A DNA stretch of 41,518 nucleotides from a virus, in IMG/VR virus record IMGVR_UViG_3300045996_001167, positions 1 to 41,518 of that record; one strand, 5' to 3'. Positions 24,903 to 31,371 of this stretch are shown one piece after another (position 1 is the stretch's first letter; each line of letters starts with the position of its first letter). The notes under the pieces are model-generated. The model had not been told where the DNA came from and searched no databases. It saw only the letters and a list, made by a program, of their open reading frames with translations. The translations under genes were made by a program, and so were the position numbers.

Positions 24903-25808
24903 ATGTCAGTGACGTACGTGACCTTCGACGGCCGGAAGGTGTCGCGCCAGTGGAACCACCTGCTCACCGCCGCCCGCGAAGCGGGCGTCGGGTTCCGGCT
25001 CAACAGCGGCCACCGCACCATCGCCGAACAGCAAGCCCTCTTCAACCAGAACATGGTCCGGCCCGGCGTCCCCAAACCGGGCCGGCCGTTGACGGCGGTC
25101 CCGGACCGGGACGCGCCGCACATCCGTACCGGCCGCGCCAACCACGCTGTCGACATCAACGACGAGAACGGGTTCGCTGACGGCGGCGGGTTCGAACGCG
25201 TCCAGGACTGGGCGGCTAGGCACGGCGTCACGATCCGCCGGACCGTCTCCTCGGAGCCGTGGCACGGCGAAGCCGACCCCGCCGAGCTCAAAGCGTTCGC
25301 TGACCGCCGCCGCAAACGGCAGGCGCGGGCGTCGCTGCGTGACCGTGCGAAGCGGCACGGCGCGAACTACGCCACCGCGATCATCGAAGAAGCCCGCCGC
25401 GCCGGCCTCCCCGTGTCGCTGGGGTTCGGCCTGATCGAGCAGGAGTCCGGGTTCCGGAACGTGTTCGGCCACGACCCGACCATCTTCGCCGGCGCAGGCA
25501 CCGTCACCAAGAGCAAGTACCTCGCCTACCGGCGGCAGCGCGGCCCGAACGGCCGCGGCGGGATGCAGGGCGTCGGCCCCGCCCAGCTCACCTACTGGTC
25601 GTTCCAGGACCGCGCGGACGACCTCGGCGGGTGCTGGGTGGCGCGCAACAACATCCGGGTCGGGTTCGAGCTGCTCGCCGCCCTGGTGAAACGGCACGGC
25701 ACCCGCCGGGCGTTGGCGATCTACAACGGCGGGAGCCGCAACCCGAACTTCAGGTACGCGGATCAGGTGCTCGCCCGGCAACGCAAATGGCACGACCGGT
25801 TGACCTGA
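24903..25808 (+). CDS. Bifunctional endolysin: M15-type peptidase and lysozyme-like domain
   Basis: 301 residues. The N-terminal domain (about 1-130) fits M15-type peptidases: GFRLNSGHRTIAEQQALFNQ, then NHAVDIN with H81 and D84, and PWHGE with H121 as zinc ligands. The C-terminal domain (about 150-300) has LPVSLGFGLIEQESGFRNVF with acidic residues E179/E181, GMQGVGPAQLTYW and RALAIYNGGS. This is the pattern of SLT/goose-type lysozymes. It would cut both stem peptides and glycan strands. No signal peptide is present, so it depends on a holin. RBS GGAGG. Confidence 0.9.
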   Translation: MSVTYVTFDGRKVSRQWNHLLTAAREAGVGFRLNSGHRTIAEQQALFNQNMVRPGVPKPGRPLTAVPDRDAPHIRTGRANHAVDINDENGFADGGGFERVQDWAARHGVTIRRTVSSEPWHGEADPAELKAFADRRRKRQARASLRDRAKRHGANYATAIIEEARRAGLPVSLGFGLIEQESGFRNVFGHDPTIFAGAGTVTKSKYLAYRRQRGPNGRGGMQGVGPAQLTYWSFQDRADDLGGCWVARNNIRVGFELLAALVKRHGTRRALAIYNGGSRNPNFRYADQVLARQRKWHDRLT

Positions 25809-25842
25809 TAGCCGCCGGTTTGTGCCGTAAAATCCCTGGTAC

Positions 25843-25975
25843 GAGGCTCGACTAAGGAACAGTCACGCGAGAGGGTGCCATAGGCTGCTAGCCGCTCCGC
25901 GATGCGATCGGCGCGTGAAGCTAGCTGAGCCCTCTCAATGCGTTGCCCGGGTTCGATCCCCGGCTGGGCCGCCTC
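25843..25975 (+). ncRNA. Cloverleaf-like structured RNA with a perfect T-arm
   Basis: In the 295-base gap after the endolysin, paired elements appear in tRNA order. GAGGC (25843-25847) pairs with GCCTC (25971-25975). GACT/AGTC closes a 7-base loop (25850-25864). A long arm GAGAGGG (25869-25875)/CCCTCTC (25930-25936) encloses GCTAGC/GCTAGC (25887-25892, 25920-25925). A T-arm CCGGG-TTCGATC-CCCGG lies at 25947-25963. A 7-base spacer before the closing strand and the 54-base middle arm exclude a normal tRNA. It could be a tRNA-like RNA, a relic, or an attP core copied from a host tRNA end; no integrase is seen. Confidence 0.45.
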
Positions 25976-25983
25976 CACAGATC

Positions 25984-26012
25984 GCCCCCGCGCTGCGTCA
26001 ACAGCCGGGGGC
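25984..26012 (+). ncRNA. Bulged hairpin copy 1, upstream of holin-like gene
   Basis: 7-bp lower stem GCCCCCG/CGGGGGC (25984-25990, 26006-26012), one bulged C, 4-bp upper stem GCTG/CAGC and hexaloop CGTCAA, followed by ACGGC. The same architecture recurs at 26415-26443 with different but complementary lower-stem bases. The rest of the gap to 26103 shows nothing except an RBS. Confidence 0.7.
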
Positions 26013-26103
26013 ACGGCGGCGAGCACTCGTACGCGAACACTCAAGTGGCGCACCCCTCGTGCAACCGCGCCAAGCATGACCGACTCACGTAAGGAGAACC
26101 CGT

Positions 26104-26397
26104 ATGACCCCCGTTGACCCTGCCCCTGCCCCGGGGCCGCCGTACGCGAACAAGGCGGTCATGGCCGCCATCGCGTTCGTGGTGCTGGTGATCCAACGGT
26201 ACTTCCAGGACCGCACGTTCGACCTGTCCGAGGAGGGCATCACGGCACTGATCGGCGCGGTCGGCACGCTCAGCGTGTGGGCGGTGTCGAACTACAAGCG
26301 GGTGTTCGGCAGCGACCGCGGCTACAGCGTCGTCGAGCTGGTAGTCGGGGTGCTGCTGGTCCTGATCCTCGCGGTCGTTCTGCTGCGCCTGCTGTAG
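26104..26397 (+). CDS. Holin-like membrane protein
   Basis: 97 residues. Two or three hydrophobic segments are visible: NKAVMAAIAFVVLVIQRYF (about 17-35), GITALIGAVGTLSVWAVSNY (about 45-65) and VVELVVGVLLVLILAVVLL (about 76-95). The N-terminus is short and Pro-rich. This fits small actinophage holins located just after the endolysin. Holins make the membrane lesion that releases the endolysin. RBS AAGGAG. No sequence motif is diagnostic for holins, so the call is by topology and context. Confidence 0.68.
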   Translation: MTPVDPAPAPGPPYANKAVMAAIAFVVLVIQRYFQDRTFDLSEEGITALIGAVGTLSVWAVSNYKRVFGSDRGYSVVELVVGVLLVLILAVVLLRLL

Positions 26398-26414
26398 GAT
26401 TGCAGGAACTAATC

Positions 26415-26443
26415 GGGGCCGCGCTGCGCAAACAGCCGGCCCC
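26415..26443 (+). ncRNA. Bulged hairpin copy 2, downstream of holin-like gene
   Basis: Lower stem GGGGCCG/CGGCCCC (26415-26421, 26437-26443), bulged C, upper stem GCTG/CAGC, hexaloop CGCAAA, then ACGGC. Relative to copy 1, three adjacent lower-stem pairs are flipped from C-G to G-C, while loop, bulge and upper stem are kept. It lies directly before the RBS of the HNH gene. Confidence 0.7.
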
Positions 26444-26465
26444 ACGGCAACGGAGGTATGGTCCG

Positions 26466-26996
26466 ATGCAAGGCGCAGGATACTGCGAGTGCGGATGCGG
26501 TGGCGAGACCGCGATAGCCACCCAGACAAGACGTCGGTACGGGCATGTGAAGGGGCAGCCCGTCCGGTTCATCCAAGGTCATGCGGCCAAGAGAACACCG
26601 CACGCCTACGAGGTCCGGGACTGTGGCTACACGACGCCGTGCTGGGTGTGGCTGCGGTCGACCAACGCGAACGGCTACGCCCAGGTCAGTCGTTGGCCGG
26701 AGCGGGGGATGCGTCTCGCATATCCCTTGTTCTGGACTGAGAGGTATGGGCCGGTGCCGGATGGCTTTGAGCTGGACCACCTCTGCCGTAACCGTGCGTG
26801 CGTGAGGCCCGACCATCTTGAGCCGGTCACGCACGCGGAGAACATGCGGCGATCGAAGCGCTCCAAGCTGACCCACGCGCAGGTGCGGGAGATTCGTGCG
26901 TCGTCCGATGACGCGCTCATACTGGCTGAGCGTTACAGAGTGTCTCGCGACACCATCTACAACGTGCGCAGCGGCTATTCGTGGAAGGACGCCTAA
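26466..26996 (+). CDS. HNH endonuclease with N-terminal zinc finger and C-terminal HTH
   Basis: 176 residues from ATG 26466 with CGGAGG nine bases upstream. N-terminal CECGCGGE knuckle, then the HNH core WTERYGPVPDGFELDHLCRN with RACVRPDHLEPVTHAEN. The core His is in DH, and the following RACVRPDHLE is the standard HNH_3/His-Me arrangement. The C-terminal part (LTHAQVREIRASSDDALILA, YRVSRDTIYNVRSGYSW) is a NUMOD-like HTH used by homing endonucleases for DNA binding. Sense-oriented, in the lysis operon. Confidence 0.9.
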   Translation: MQGAGYCECGCGGETAIATQTRRRYGHVKGQPVRFIQGHAAKRTPHAYEVRDCGYTTPCWVWLRSTNANGYAQVSRWPERGMRLAYPLFWTERYGPVPDGFELDHLCRNRACVRPDHLEPVTHAENMRRSKRSKLTHAQVREIRASSDDALILAERYRVSRDTIYNVRSGYSWKDA

Positions 26997-27000
26997 GCCG

Positions 27001-27249
27001 ATGTCATTACGGGACAGAGACTGGCGGGTCGTGTTGGGTGAGGCTCGTTTCGAGGCCGGGCGGACGATGCACCGCCAGTATCTCGGGCACGACGCCGACT
27101 ACGCGCTAGCTCGCCTGCGGGACGCGTACGCCGTGGACGCCATCTCCTTGGAGACGCTGGAGCGGGTGACCGACGACATCGTGCGAGGCCGGCCAACCCG
27201 GATGCCGGTGCTGCCGCCTCGTGATCCAACCGTCCTGGAGCGCCGATGA
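27001..27249 (+). CDS. Hypothetical short helical protein
   Basis: 83 residues from ATG 27001, four bases after the HNH stop. The middle (YALARLRDAYAVDAISLETL followed by ERVTDDIV) resembles the short helical SHOCT/DUF1707-like module, which is often found in actinobacterial proteins. The rest is not recognised. It is the last rightward gene before the convergent regulator gene and the terminator hairpin. Confidence 0.6.
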   Translation: MSLRDRDWRVVLGEARFEAGRTMHRQYLGHDADYALARLRDAYAVDAISLETLERVTDDIVRGRPTRMPVLPPRDPTVLERR

Positions 27250-27251
27250 CT

Positions 27252-27746
27252 TCAACGCATTCCTCCGTGTTCGTGCTGCTGCGCGTCATGTAGTCCGCCG
27301 GTCAGTACGGCAAACTGCATAAAGGCATCGCCAGGAGAGCGTTCCTGATCGGCCCGTCCCACCATGTGGGGCGGGCCGTTCCCGTTAAGGGGCCGTGCAT
27401 GTTCGCGTCGTGACGCGTCCCGGACCTGGGAGAGCGACAGGTCCGGGGTCTCCGGCCGCTCCCCCCGCATGATGTAGTCGACGTCCTCCCCCCACAGGGC
27501 GGCGAGACGCTTCGCGTTCTCGTACGCGATCCCGCCGGTCTCCTGCCATGACTGCGCCGCCCTGAGGCTGACCCCGACCCGTTCGGCGATCGCCTGCCAT
27601 GTGAGCTCAGGGTGCCCCTGCTTGAGCGCGCGGATCCGGTCGGCGCGTTCCTGGTCGGCTGCCATGCGAAGCAAGACCGTACGGGCGTTTCGCTGCCCGC
27701 GCGACGGTCCGGGTACGAACTTGTTCTTCGTGAGGGCTTGACTCAT
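27252..27746 (-). CDS. XRE-family helix-turn-helix regulator
   Basis: 164 residues from ATG 27746. Residues about 20-85 contain an XRE/Cro-type HTH: RADRIRALKQGHPELTWQAI, AERVGVSLRAAQSWQETGG and AKRLAALWGEDVDYIMRGE. The C-terminal 60 residues are Arg/Gly-rich and unrecognised; part of them is coded by the bidirectional hairpin at 27350-27378. No protease or dimer domain of the lambda CI kind is visible. It is transcribed leftward and faces the main early promoter, so it is the best candidate repressor or Cro-like switch. Confidence 0.82.
   Translation of the reverse strand: MSQALTKNKFVPGPSRGQRNARTVLLRMAADQERADRIRALKQGHPELTWQAIAERVGVSLRAAQSWQETGGIAYENAKRLAALWGEDVDYIMRGERPETPDLSLSQVRDASRREHARPLNGNGPPHMVGRADQERSPGDAFMQFAVLTGGLHDAQQHEHGGMR
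27350..27378 (+). terminator. Strong 13-bp hairpin terminator
   Basis: CGGCCCG and CGGGCCG close the base, followed by one T-G wobble, then CCCAC/GTGGG around a CAT triloop. A short T-rich stretch (TTCCCGTT) follows rightward. It would end the lysis operon about 100 bases after the last gene. It lies inside the 3' coding part of the leftward regulator. Confidence 0.7.
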
Positions 27747-27765
27747 AGTAGCCTCGTAGTATAGT
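27738..27765 (+). promoter_or_regulatory. Main rightward early promoter
   Basis: TTGACT (27738-27743), 16 bases, TATAGT (27760-27765): close to the sigma-70/SigA consensus and the best rightward match I noticed in the window. It overlaps the start of the leftward regulator gene and is positioned to drive the early operon from 27815 on. Expected transcription start near 27772. Confidence 0.7.
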
Positions 27766-27787
27766 TCACGAAGCATGAGCGAAGCAA
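27758..27787 (-). promoter_or_regulatory. Leftward promoter for XRE regulator
   Basis: On the minus strand TTGCTT (27782-27787) and TATACT (27758-27763) are 18 bases apart. The -10 boxes of this and the rightward promoter overlap, so binding of polymerase or repressor at one would block the other. Transcript leader would be about five bases. Confidence 0.55.
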
Positions 27788-27822
27788 GCACCCATACGGG
27801 CACCCATTCGGGCAATGGCTGA
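27775..27822 (+). CDS. 15-codon leader peptide frame
   Basis: ATG 27775 lies about three bases after the expected early transcription start and opens a 15-codon frame (MSEASTHTGTHSGNG) ending in a TGA at 27820-27822. That stop overlaps the first codons of the early gene at 27815. A tandem 12-bp repeat (27789-27812) encodes THTG-THSG. There is no strong RBS for the 27815 gene, so reinitiation after this leader is plausible. It may also be chance. Confidence 0.35.
   Translation: MSEASTHTGTHSGNG
27789..27812 (+). repeat. Tandem 12-bp repeat in early leader
   Basis: CACCCATACGGG followed at once by CACCCATTCGGG, one mismatch. It lies between the early promoter and the first early gene, two bases before its ATG, where an RBS would be expected. 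Confidence 0.75.
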
Positions 27823-28063
27823 GCGGATCAGCGACATCGAACCTCTCCGCGGCCGGCCCGCGATCTACCCGTGGGAGGAGTGGCTCGACGGGTCCTCGTG
27901 GCGGATCACCCGCGGCGCGGACTTCGACATCTCCCCCGTGTCGATGGCCGCGATCATCCGGCAGCGCGCCGAACGCGCCGGCCTGACCGCGACATGCCGC
28001 CGGGAAGGGGACGACGCGATCGTGTTCAAGGCGTCCGCCACCCCGGACCGGGACGCCGCATGA
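27815..28063 (+). CDS. First early-operon gene, hypothetical
   Basis: 82 residues. Trp/Asp-rich N-terminal half (RPAIYPWEEWLDGSSWRITR) and a helix-strand C-terminal part (VSMAAIIRQRAERAGLTATC, DAIVFKAS). No RBS of note; see the leader frame. Its stop overlaps the next ATG. No family recognised. First genes after an early phage switch are often Cro-like or anti-host factors, but nothing here shows that. Confidence 0.7.
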   Translation: MAERISDIEPLRGRPAIYPWEEWLDGSSWRITRGADFDISPVSMAAIIRQRAERAGLTATCRREGDDAIVFKASATPDRDAA

Positions 28064-28287
28064 CCCCTGAGGCTTGGCAGGCGGTCGCCCGCGCGTTCGA
28101 GGAGATCCTCGGACGCCGGCACCCCGGCGTCTCGTTCTCAGTCCCAGACCTGAGCACGCAACCCGAGACGCCTGCCCGGCCCCGGCAGGTCCGCCGGGCC
28201 CTCGCCCCGCCACAGGACCAGCACCCGTTCCCGGACCGGGACGCGGCCGCGGCGGACGAACACAGCGTCAAGGCCAGCGTGCAGTAG
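28060..28287 (+). CDS. Hypothetical early protein
   Basis: 75 residues from ATG 28060 (ATGA overlap). Helical start TPEAWQAVARAFEEILGRRH followed by a Pro-rich, probably disordered region. Ends directly before the next ATG. Not recognised. Confidence 0.55.
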   Translation: MTPEAWQAVARAFEEILGRRHPGVSFSVPDLSTQPETPARPRQVRRALAPPQDQHPFPDRDAAAADEHSVKASVQ

Positions 28288-28533
28288 ATGCCTGCGTTCC
28301 GCGACATCCAGGGTCGGCCAGGCCGCCTCAAGCTCCGTGGAGTCGGGGAGGTCAGCGACCCCGGCGCGGCCGCGCGCCGCCTCGAGCAGGTCGAGCGCCT
28401 CGTCACGTCGCACAACGCGCGACCGCATGCCTTTGACGTGGAGATCCTCAGGGTCGCGCCGCTCCCGACCGAGCCCGGTGAGCCGTTCGACATCCGTGAG
28501 TGGGCCGAGATGTGGGAGGCGTTGCCCGCATGA
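28288..28533 (+). CDS. Hypothetical early protein
   Basis: 81 residues, ATG directly after the previous stop. Segments LKLRGVGEVSDPGAAARRLE and ERLVTSHNARPHAFDVEILR, then acidic PGEPFDIREWAEMWEALP. Not recognised. Coupled by overlap to the next gene. Confidence 0.6.
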   Translation: MPAFRDIQGRPGRLKLRGVGEVSDPGAAARRLEQVERLVTSHNARPHAFDVEILRVAPLPTEPGEPFDIREWAEMWEALPA

Positions 28534-28883
28534 CCCACGCCCAGATTGTCGCTGCGCTCCGCAACGACGTAGAAACGCACCGCGACGTGTACGCGGACCG
28601 TCTTGTCCGGGACACCGACGCGCAGCCGGCCCGGGGGACGGGTCGAGCGGGTTCCCGAGTCCAAGCGTCGGGCGGCGAGGAGCGGGGCTGCGACCCGTGC
28701 CGCCCGGCGCCCACTCGCCAGTGCCCTCGCTGCGTGCGCGGCACCTGGACGGACAGCAACCGGCAGCCGCGCCGGTGCGGGACGTGCGGCGGCACCGGCC
28801 TGGTGCCCGCCGACGCCACTGATGATGACCTGGCCGGCCGGGCCGTGCCCCGCCGGATCCCCGGAACACGGAGGGCGTCATGA
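28530..28883 (+). CDS. DnaJ-type zinc-ribbon protein
   Basis: 117 residues from ATG 28530. Helical N-terminus (HAQIVAALRNDVETHRDVYA). C-terminal half has CDPC, then CPRC and CGTCGGTG, the CxxCxGxG type of zinc ribbon found in DnaJ. No J domain. Small proteins with this ribbon are common in actinophage early regions; role unknown. Confidence 0.65.
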   Translation: MTHAQIVAALRNDVETHRDVYADRLVRDTDAQPARGTGRAGSRVQASGGEERGCDPCRPAPTRQCPRCVRGTWTDSNRQPRRCGTCGGTGLVPADATDDDLAGRAVPRRIPGTRRAS

Positions 28884-29137
28884 CTCCGGAGCCGATCCCG
28901 ACGATCGCTGAAGTGGTCGTCACGATCCTGATCCTGTACGGGGCGCTGTGCGTCCTCACCGCCCTGGTGGTCGCGTCCGTGGCCGTGTGGTTCTGGCTGG
29001 CGGAGCGGCGCGAGGAACGCGCCGACCAGCAGCAGGGCCGGTATGTGCGGGAGCAGACGGCGGTCATTGACTGGCTGTACGAGATCCCGTGTGAGGGGGA
29101 GTGGCCGTCGTGGCCCACGGACCGGGAGACAGCATGA
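28880..29137 (+). CDS. Small membrane protein
   Basis: 85 residues, ATGA-coupled. One transmembrane segment at about residues 10-41 (EVVVTILILYGALCVLTALV continuing into VASVAVWFWL), then a charged cytoplasmic helix (AERREERADQQQGRYVREQT). Unknown function; early membrane proteins can act in superinfection exclusion, which is only a possibility. Confidence 0.65.
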   Translation: MTPEPIPTIAEVVVTILILYGALCVLTALVVASVAVWFWLAERREERADQQQGRYVREQTAVIDWLYEIPCEGEWPSWPTDRETA

Positions 29138-29322
29138 CCTGTTGCTCCGACTGCGGAAGGCAGATCGACAAGACGTGGCGGGGTTACTGCAACCCCTGTT
29201 ACAAGCGCAACGTCTGGCGGCCAATGGGAACGGAAGCGCTGGAACGGGACCGTGAAGCGTCGCGTCGCTGGAAGCGTGAGCACCTAGGTCAGCCCGGCAA
29301 ACCTCGGAGAGAGGCGGCGTGA
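29134..29322 (+). CDS. Small zinc-finger protein
   Basis: 62 residues from ATG 29134. Two Cys pairs (CSDCGRQ and YCNPCYKRN) separated by about 13 residues form a likely zinc finger. The C-terminal half is basic (ERDREASRRWKREHLG). The fold resembles short actinophage nucleic-acid-binding fingers. Function unknown. Confidence 0.65.
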   Translation: MTCCSDCGRQIDKTWRGYCNPCYKRNVWRPMGTEALERDREASRRWKREHLGQPGKPRREAA

Positions 29323-29588
29323 TGGCCGAACTCGACGCAGCGGCCACGCTCCAAGCCATGCAGCGAGTGGTCGGCGGGTGCCGCGAGTGGATGGACGAGA
29401 CGTGCCGTATCTGCGGGGAGCCGACCGAGTACGTCTTATGGGGCAAGCTCATTCCCCCGCAGGGGCTCGGGCCGCGCTGCTACGACCACGCTGCCAAGTG
29501 GGTCGGTGCTGCCGCGTTGGCTCCGCGGTCGGGCTGGGCGCTGGTTGACCTGTGCGAGCTGGTCGAAGCGGTCCGCAAGGAGGCGTGA
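29322..29588 (+). CDS. Hypothetical Cys-containing protein
   Basis: 88 residues from ATG 29322 (TGATG); a GTG one codon earlier is possible. A pair TCRICGEP plus a single RCYDH could bind zinc. Flanks are helical (AATLQAMQRVVGG, LVDLCELVEAVRKE). Coupled to its neighbours on both sides. Not recognised. Confidence 0.6.
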   Translation: MAELDAAATLQAMQRVVGGCREWMDETCRICGEPTEYVLWGKLIPPQGLGPRCYDHAAKWVGAAALAPRSGWALVDLCELVEAVRKEA

Positions 29589-29764
29589 TGTTGTGGACGA
29601 AGGCTGAGATGCAGGCCGCCGCTACCCGCCGTGACCGCGAACTCGAGTTCGAGGACCAGCGCAGGCGCAGAATGCAGGAACGCGAGTCCCGCGCCCGGTT
29701 GTTCAGGTCGTCGGGCAGGGTGGACGTGTCAACCCGGCGCCCCCCGGCCAGGAGGGACGCGTAA
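29588..29764 (+). CDS. Short Arg-rich hypothetical protein
   Basis: 58 residues from ATG 29588, overlapping the stop before it and the start after it. A single long charged helix (KAEMQAAATRRDRELEFEDQ, RRRRMQERESRARLF). Not recognised. Confidence 0.5.
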   Translation: MLWTKAEMQAAATRRDRELEFEDQRRRRMQERESRARLFRSSGRVDVSTRRPPARRDA

Positions 29765-30069
29765 TGGATCTTCTCGAACGCTGGGAATGCCGGACGTGCG
29801 GACGCAGCGACGCCAGGCCGTTCAGCTCGCACACCAAGACCGGCGACCTGATCGCGTACTGCCACGGCCCTGTCCTCCGCGTGGAGTACGTCCGCGCCGT
29901 CACCGACCGGGGGGCCGTAGACCCGCCCGCGCGCTGGACGCTCTGGCGTAGCCGTCTCGACGGCTCGATGTTCATCGACGGCGACAAGTCCGTGGACAAG
30001 AGCCTGATGCGCCCTGCCGAGTGGGAGCGAATCGAGGTCGTTCCGGCACCCACCCAGGGGGCCGTATGA
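29764..30069 (+). CDS. Zinc-finger hypothetical protein with motif copy 1
   Basis: 101 residues. N-terminal CRTCGRSD knuckle and HTKTGDLIAYCHG could form one zinc site. Residues about 46-54 (VTDRGAVDPP) are coded by the first GGGGGCCGTA repeat, and the C-terminus (PTQGAV) by the second copy. The rest (ARWTLWRSRLDGSMFIDGDK) looks beta-rich. Not recognised otherwise. Confidence 0.6.
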   Translation: MDLLERWECRTCGRSDARPFSSHTKTGDLIAYCHGPVLRVEYVRAVTDRGAVDPPARWTLWRSRLDGSMFIDGDKSVDKSLMRPAEWERIEVVPAPTQGAV

Positions 30070-30395
30070 GCTTCGACATGCGGAACCGGTCCGAGTACGG
30101 GGAGACGCTCCCGCAGAAGACCGCGCGGCACCATGCGAACGCGGAGGAGCCCCTGCCGGGCACGGACCGTGACCTTCCCGGTGACCGTACGGACGAGTAC
30201 GCGGGGGTCCCGTGGTGGTGGGTCGACCCTTCTTTCAAATCCTGCACCCCTCCCGGCTCGTTCTTGGCCGGGTCGTGCAGCACCAGCGCCGCACCCATCA
30301 TCCCTCATCGCACGGGTGCGGCCGTTCCCTGCGCGGCTGGCGGGCCGGGGAGGAGTTGCCCGCCGGCCGCGCACCCCAACCGTGAGGAGGCGTGA
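30066..30395 (+). CDS. Hypothetical protein
   Basis: 109 residues from ATG 30066, which begins within the second GGGGGCCGTA copy (GTATGA overlap). N-terminal half is charged (MRNRSEYGETLPQKTARHH, EYAGVPWWWVDPSFKS); the C-terminal half is Pro/Ala/Gly/Cys-rich and compositionally like non-coding frames. The N-terminal part is better supported than the C-terminal one. Not recognised. Confidence 0.5.
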   Translation: MSFDMRNRSEYGETLPQKTARHHANAEEPLPGTDRDLPGDRTDEYAGVPWWWVDPSFKSCTPPGSFLAGSCSTSAAPIIPHRTGAAVPCAAGGPGRSCPPAAHPNREEA

Positions 30396-30586
30396 TGGAC
30401 GGGCTCGCGTTCATCACCGCGCTCGCCGCCGCGTCCGCCGAGAAGGGCGACGAACGCAGCCTCGGGCTCATCGACGGCATCGACCTTGTCATGGACCGGC
30501 TCGCCGCGGACGGCGTCCCGTCCTCCGAATGGATGACCGAGGTCCGCGACTACATCGCCCGCGCAAAGGAGCACAACCTAGGATGA
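30395..30586 (+). CDS. Short helical hypothetical protein
   Basis: 63 residues from ATG 30395 (TGATG); a GTG one codon upstream is possible. Sequence DGLAFITALAAASAEKGDER, IDLVMDRLAADGVPSSEW and YIARAKEHN is helical. It overlaps the following ATPase gene by four bases. Not recognised; coupling suggests a partner of the ATPase. Confidence 0.6.
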   Translation: MDGLAFITALAAASAEKGDERSLGLIDGIDLVMDRLAADGVPSSEWMTEVRDYIARAKEHNLG

Positions 30587-31371
30587 CTGACCTCGGCCTG
30601 ACGTTCCTCGAAGCGCCCCCCGCCCCCGCGACCCTGAACTTCCTCCTGTACGGGCCGCCCGGGTCCGGTAAGAGCACCGCCGCCGCGACGGCGCCCGGCC
30701 CGATCCTGTGGATCAACGCCGAAGGCCCGAACGCGCTCGCGTACGCACGCAAGACCGCGACCGCCCGCGGCACCGGCATCCTCGAGGTCGCCGTCCCGCG
30801 CGGCGAGGACCCCCGCCCGATCCTTGACCAGGTGTACGTGCACGTCCGCGACCGGAAGGACCCGGCGCCGGCGACTGTCGTCGTCGACACGCTCGGGAAG
30901 CTCCGGGACGCGCTGATAGCGAGCATGGTCGTCCCGGGCGCGAAGAACAGCCTGCAGCAGTTCGGGCAGGTCGCGGACAAGCTCGGCGGGTTCATCAACC
31001 ACATGCGGGACCTGCCGGTGAACCTTGTTCTGCTCGCGCATGAGGATGTGCAGGACGCGGACGGGGGGGACCGGATCATCCGGCCGTTGATCGGTGGGAA
31101 GCTCACTGAGGGCATCCCGGCGGAGGTGGATGTGATGGCGCACTGCAACGTCATCCGGGAGGGTGATGTGAAGCAGTACGTCGGCCTGCTGGTCGAGTCC
31201 CGTGGCCGCCGCGCGAAGGACCGTTCCGGCGGCCTGGGGGACTTCCGGCCGTTGGACCTGTCGGAGTGGGGTGACGCGTTCCGTGCGGCGTTGTTGCCTG
31301 ATGAGTCGGGGCTGCCGTGGGCGGACCCTGCAGTCGAGGGTGAGCCTCAGCAGCAGGAGTTGACGACGTGA
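30583..31371 (+). CDS. RecA-like AAA ATPase, Sak4-type recombinase
   Basis: 262 residues from ATG 30583. Walker A GPPGSGKST at about residues 24-32. A Walker-B-like strand ATVVVDTLGKL occurs near residue 100, and PVNLVLLAHEDVQD near 150 fits the sensor strand. The overall pattern matches the phage nucleotide-binding family that includes Sak4 single-strand annealing/recombination proteins. In the context of RusA and replication genes it likely acts in phage recombination-dependent replication. Its exact subfamily is an inference. Confidence 0.82.
   Translation: MTDLGLTFLEAPPAPATLNFLLYGPPGSGKSTAAATAPGPILWINAEGPNALAYARKTATARGTGILEVAVPRGEDPRPILDQVYVHVRDRKDPAPATVVVDTLGKLRDALIASMVVPGAKNSLQQFGQVADKLGGFINHMRDLPVNLVLLAHEDVQDADGGDRIIRPLIGGKLTEGIPAEVDVMAHCNVIREGDVKQYVGLLVESRGRRAKDRSGGLGDFRPLDLSEWGDAFRAALLPDESGLPWADPAVEGEPQQQELTT

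Noticed and set aside
25900-25980. Ordinary tRNA gene ending at the T-arm
   Set aside because: No 5' strand (GGCCCAG) matching the seven bases after the T-arm and no anticodon arm of normal size; kept only as tRNA-like.
25809-26103. Integrase-linked attP
   Set aside because: No tyrosine or serine recombinase is recognisable anywhere in the window, so attP is only mentioned as an alternative.
27385-27600. Alternative minus-strand frame within the XRE gene
   Set aside because: Gly/Arg-rich shadow; the HTH frame is clearly the coding one.
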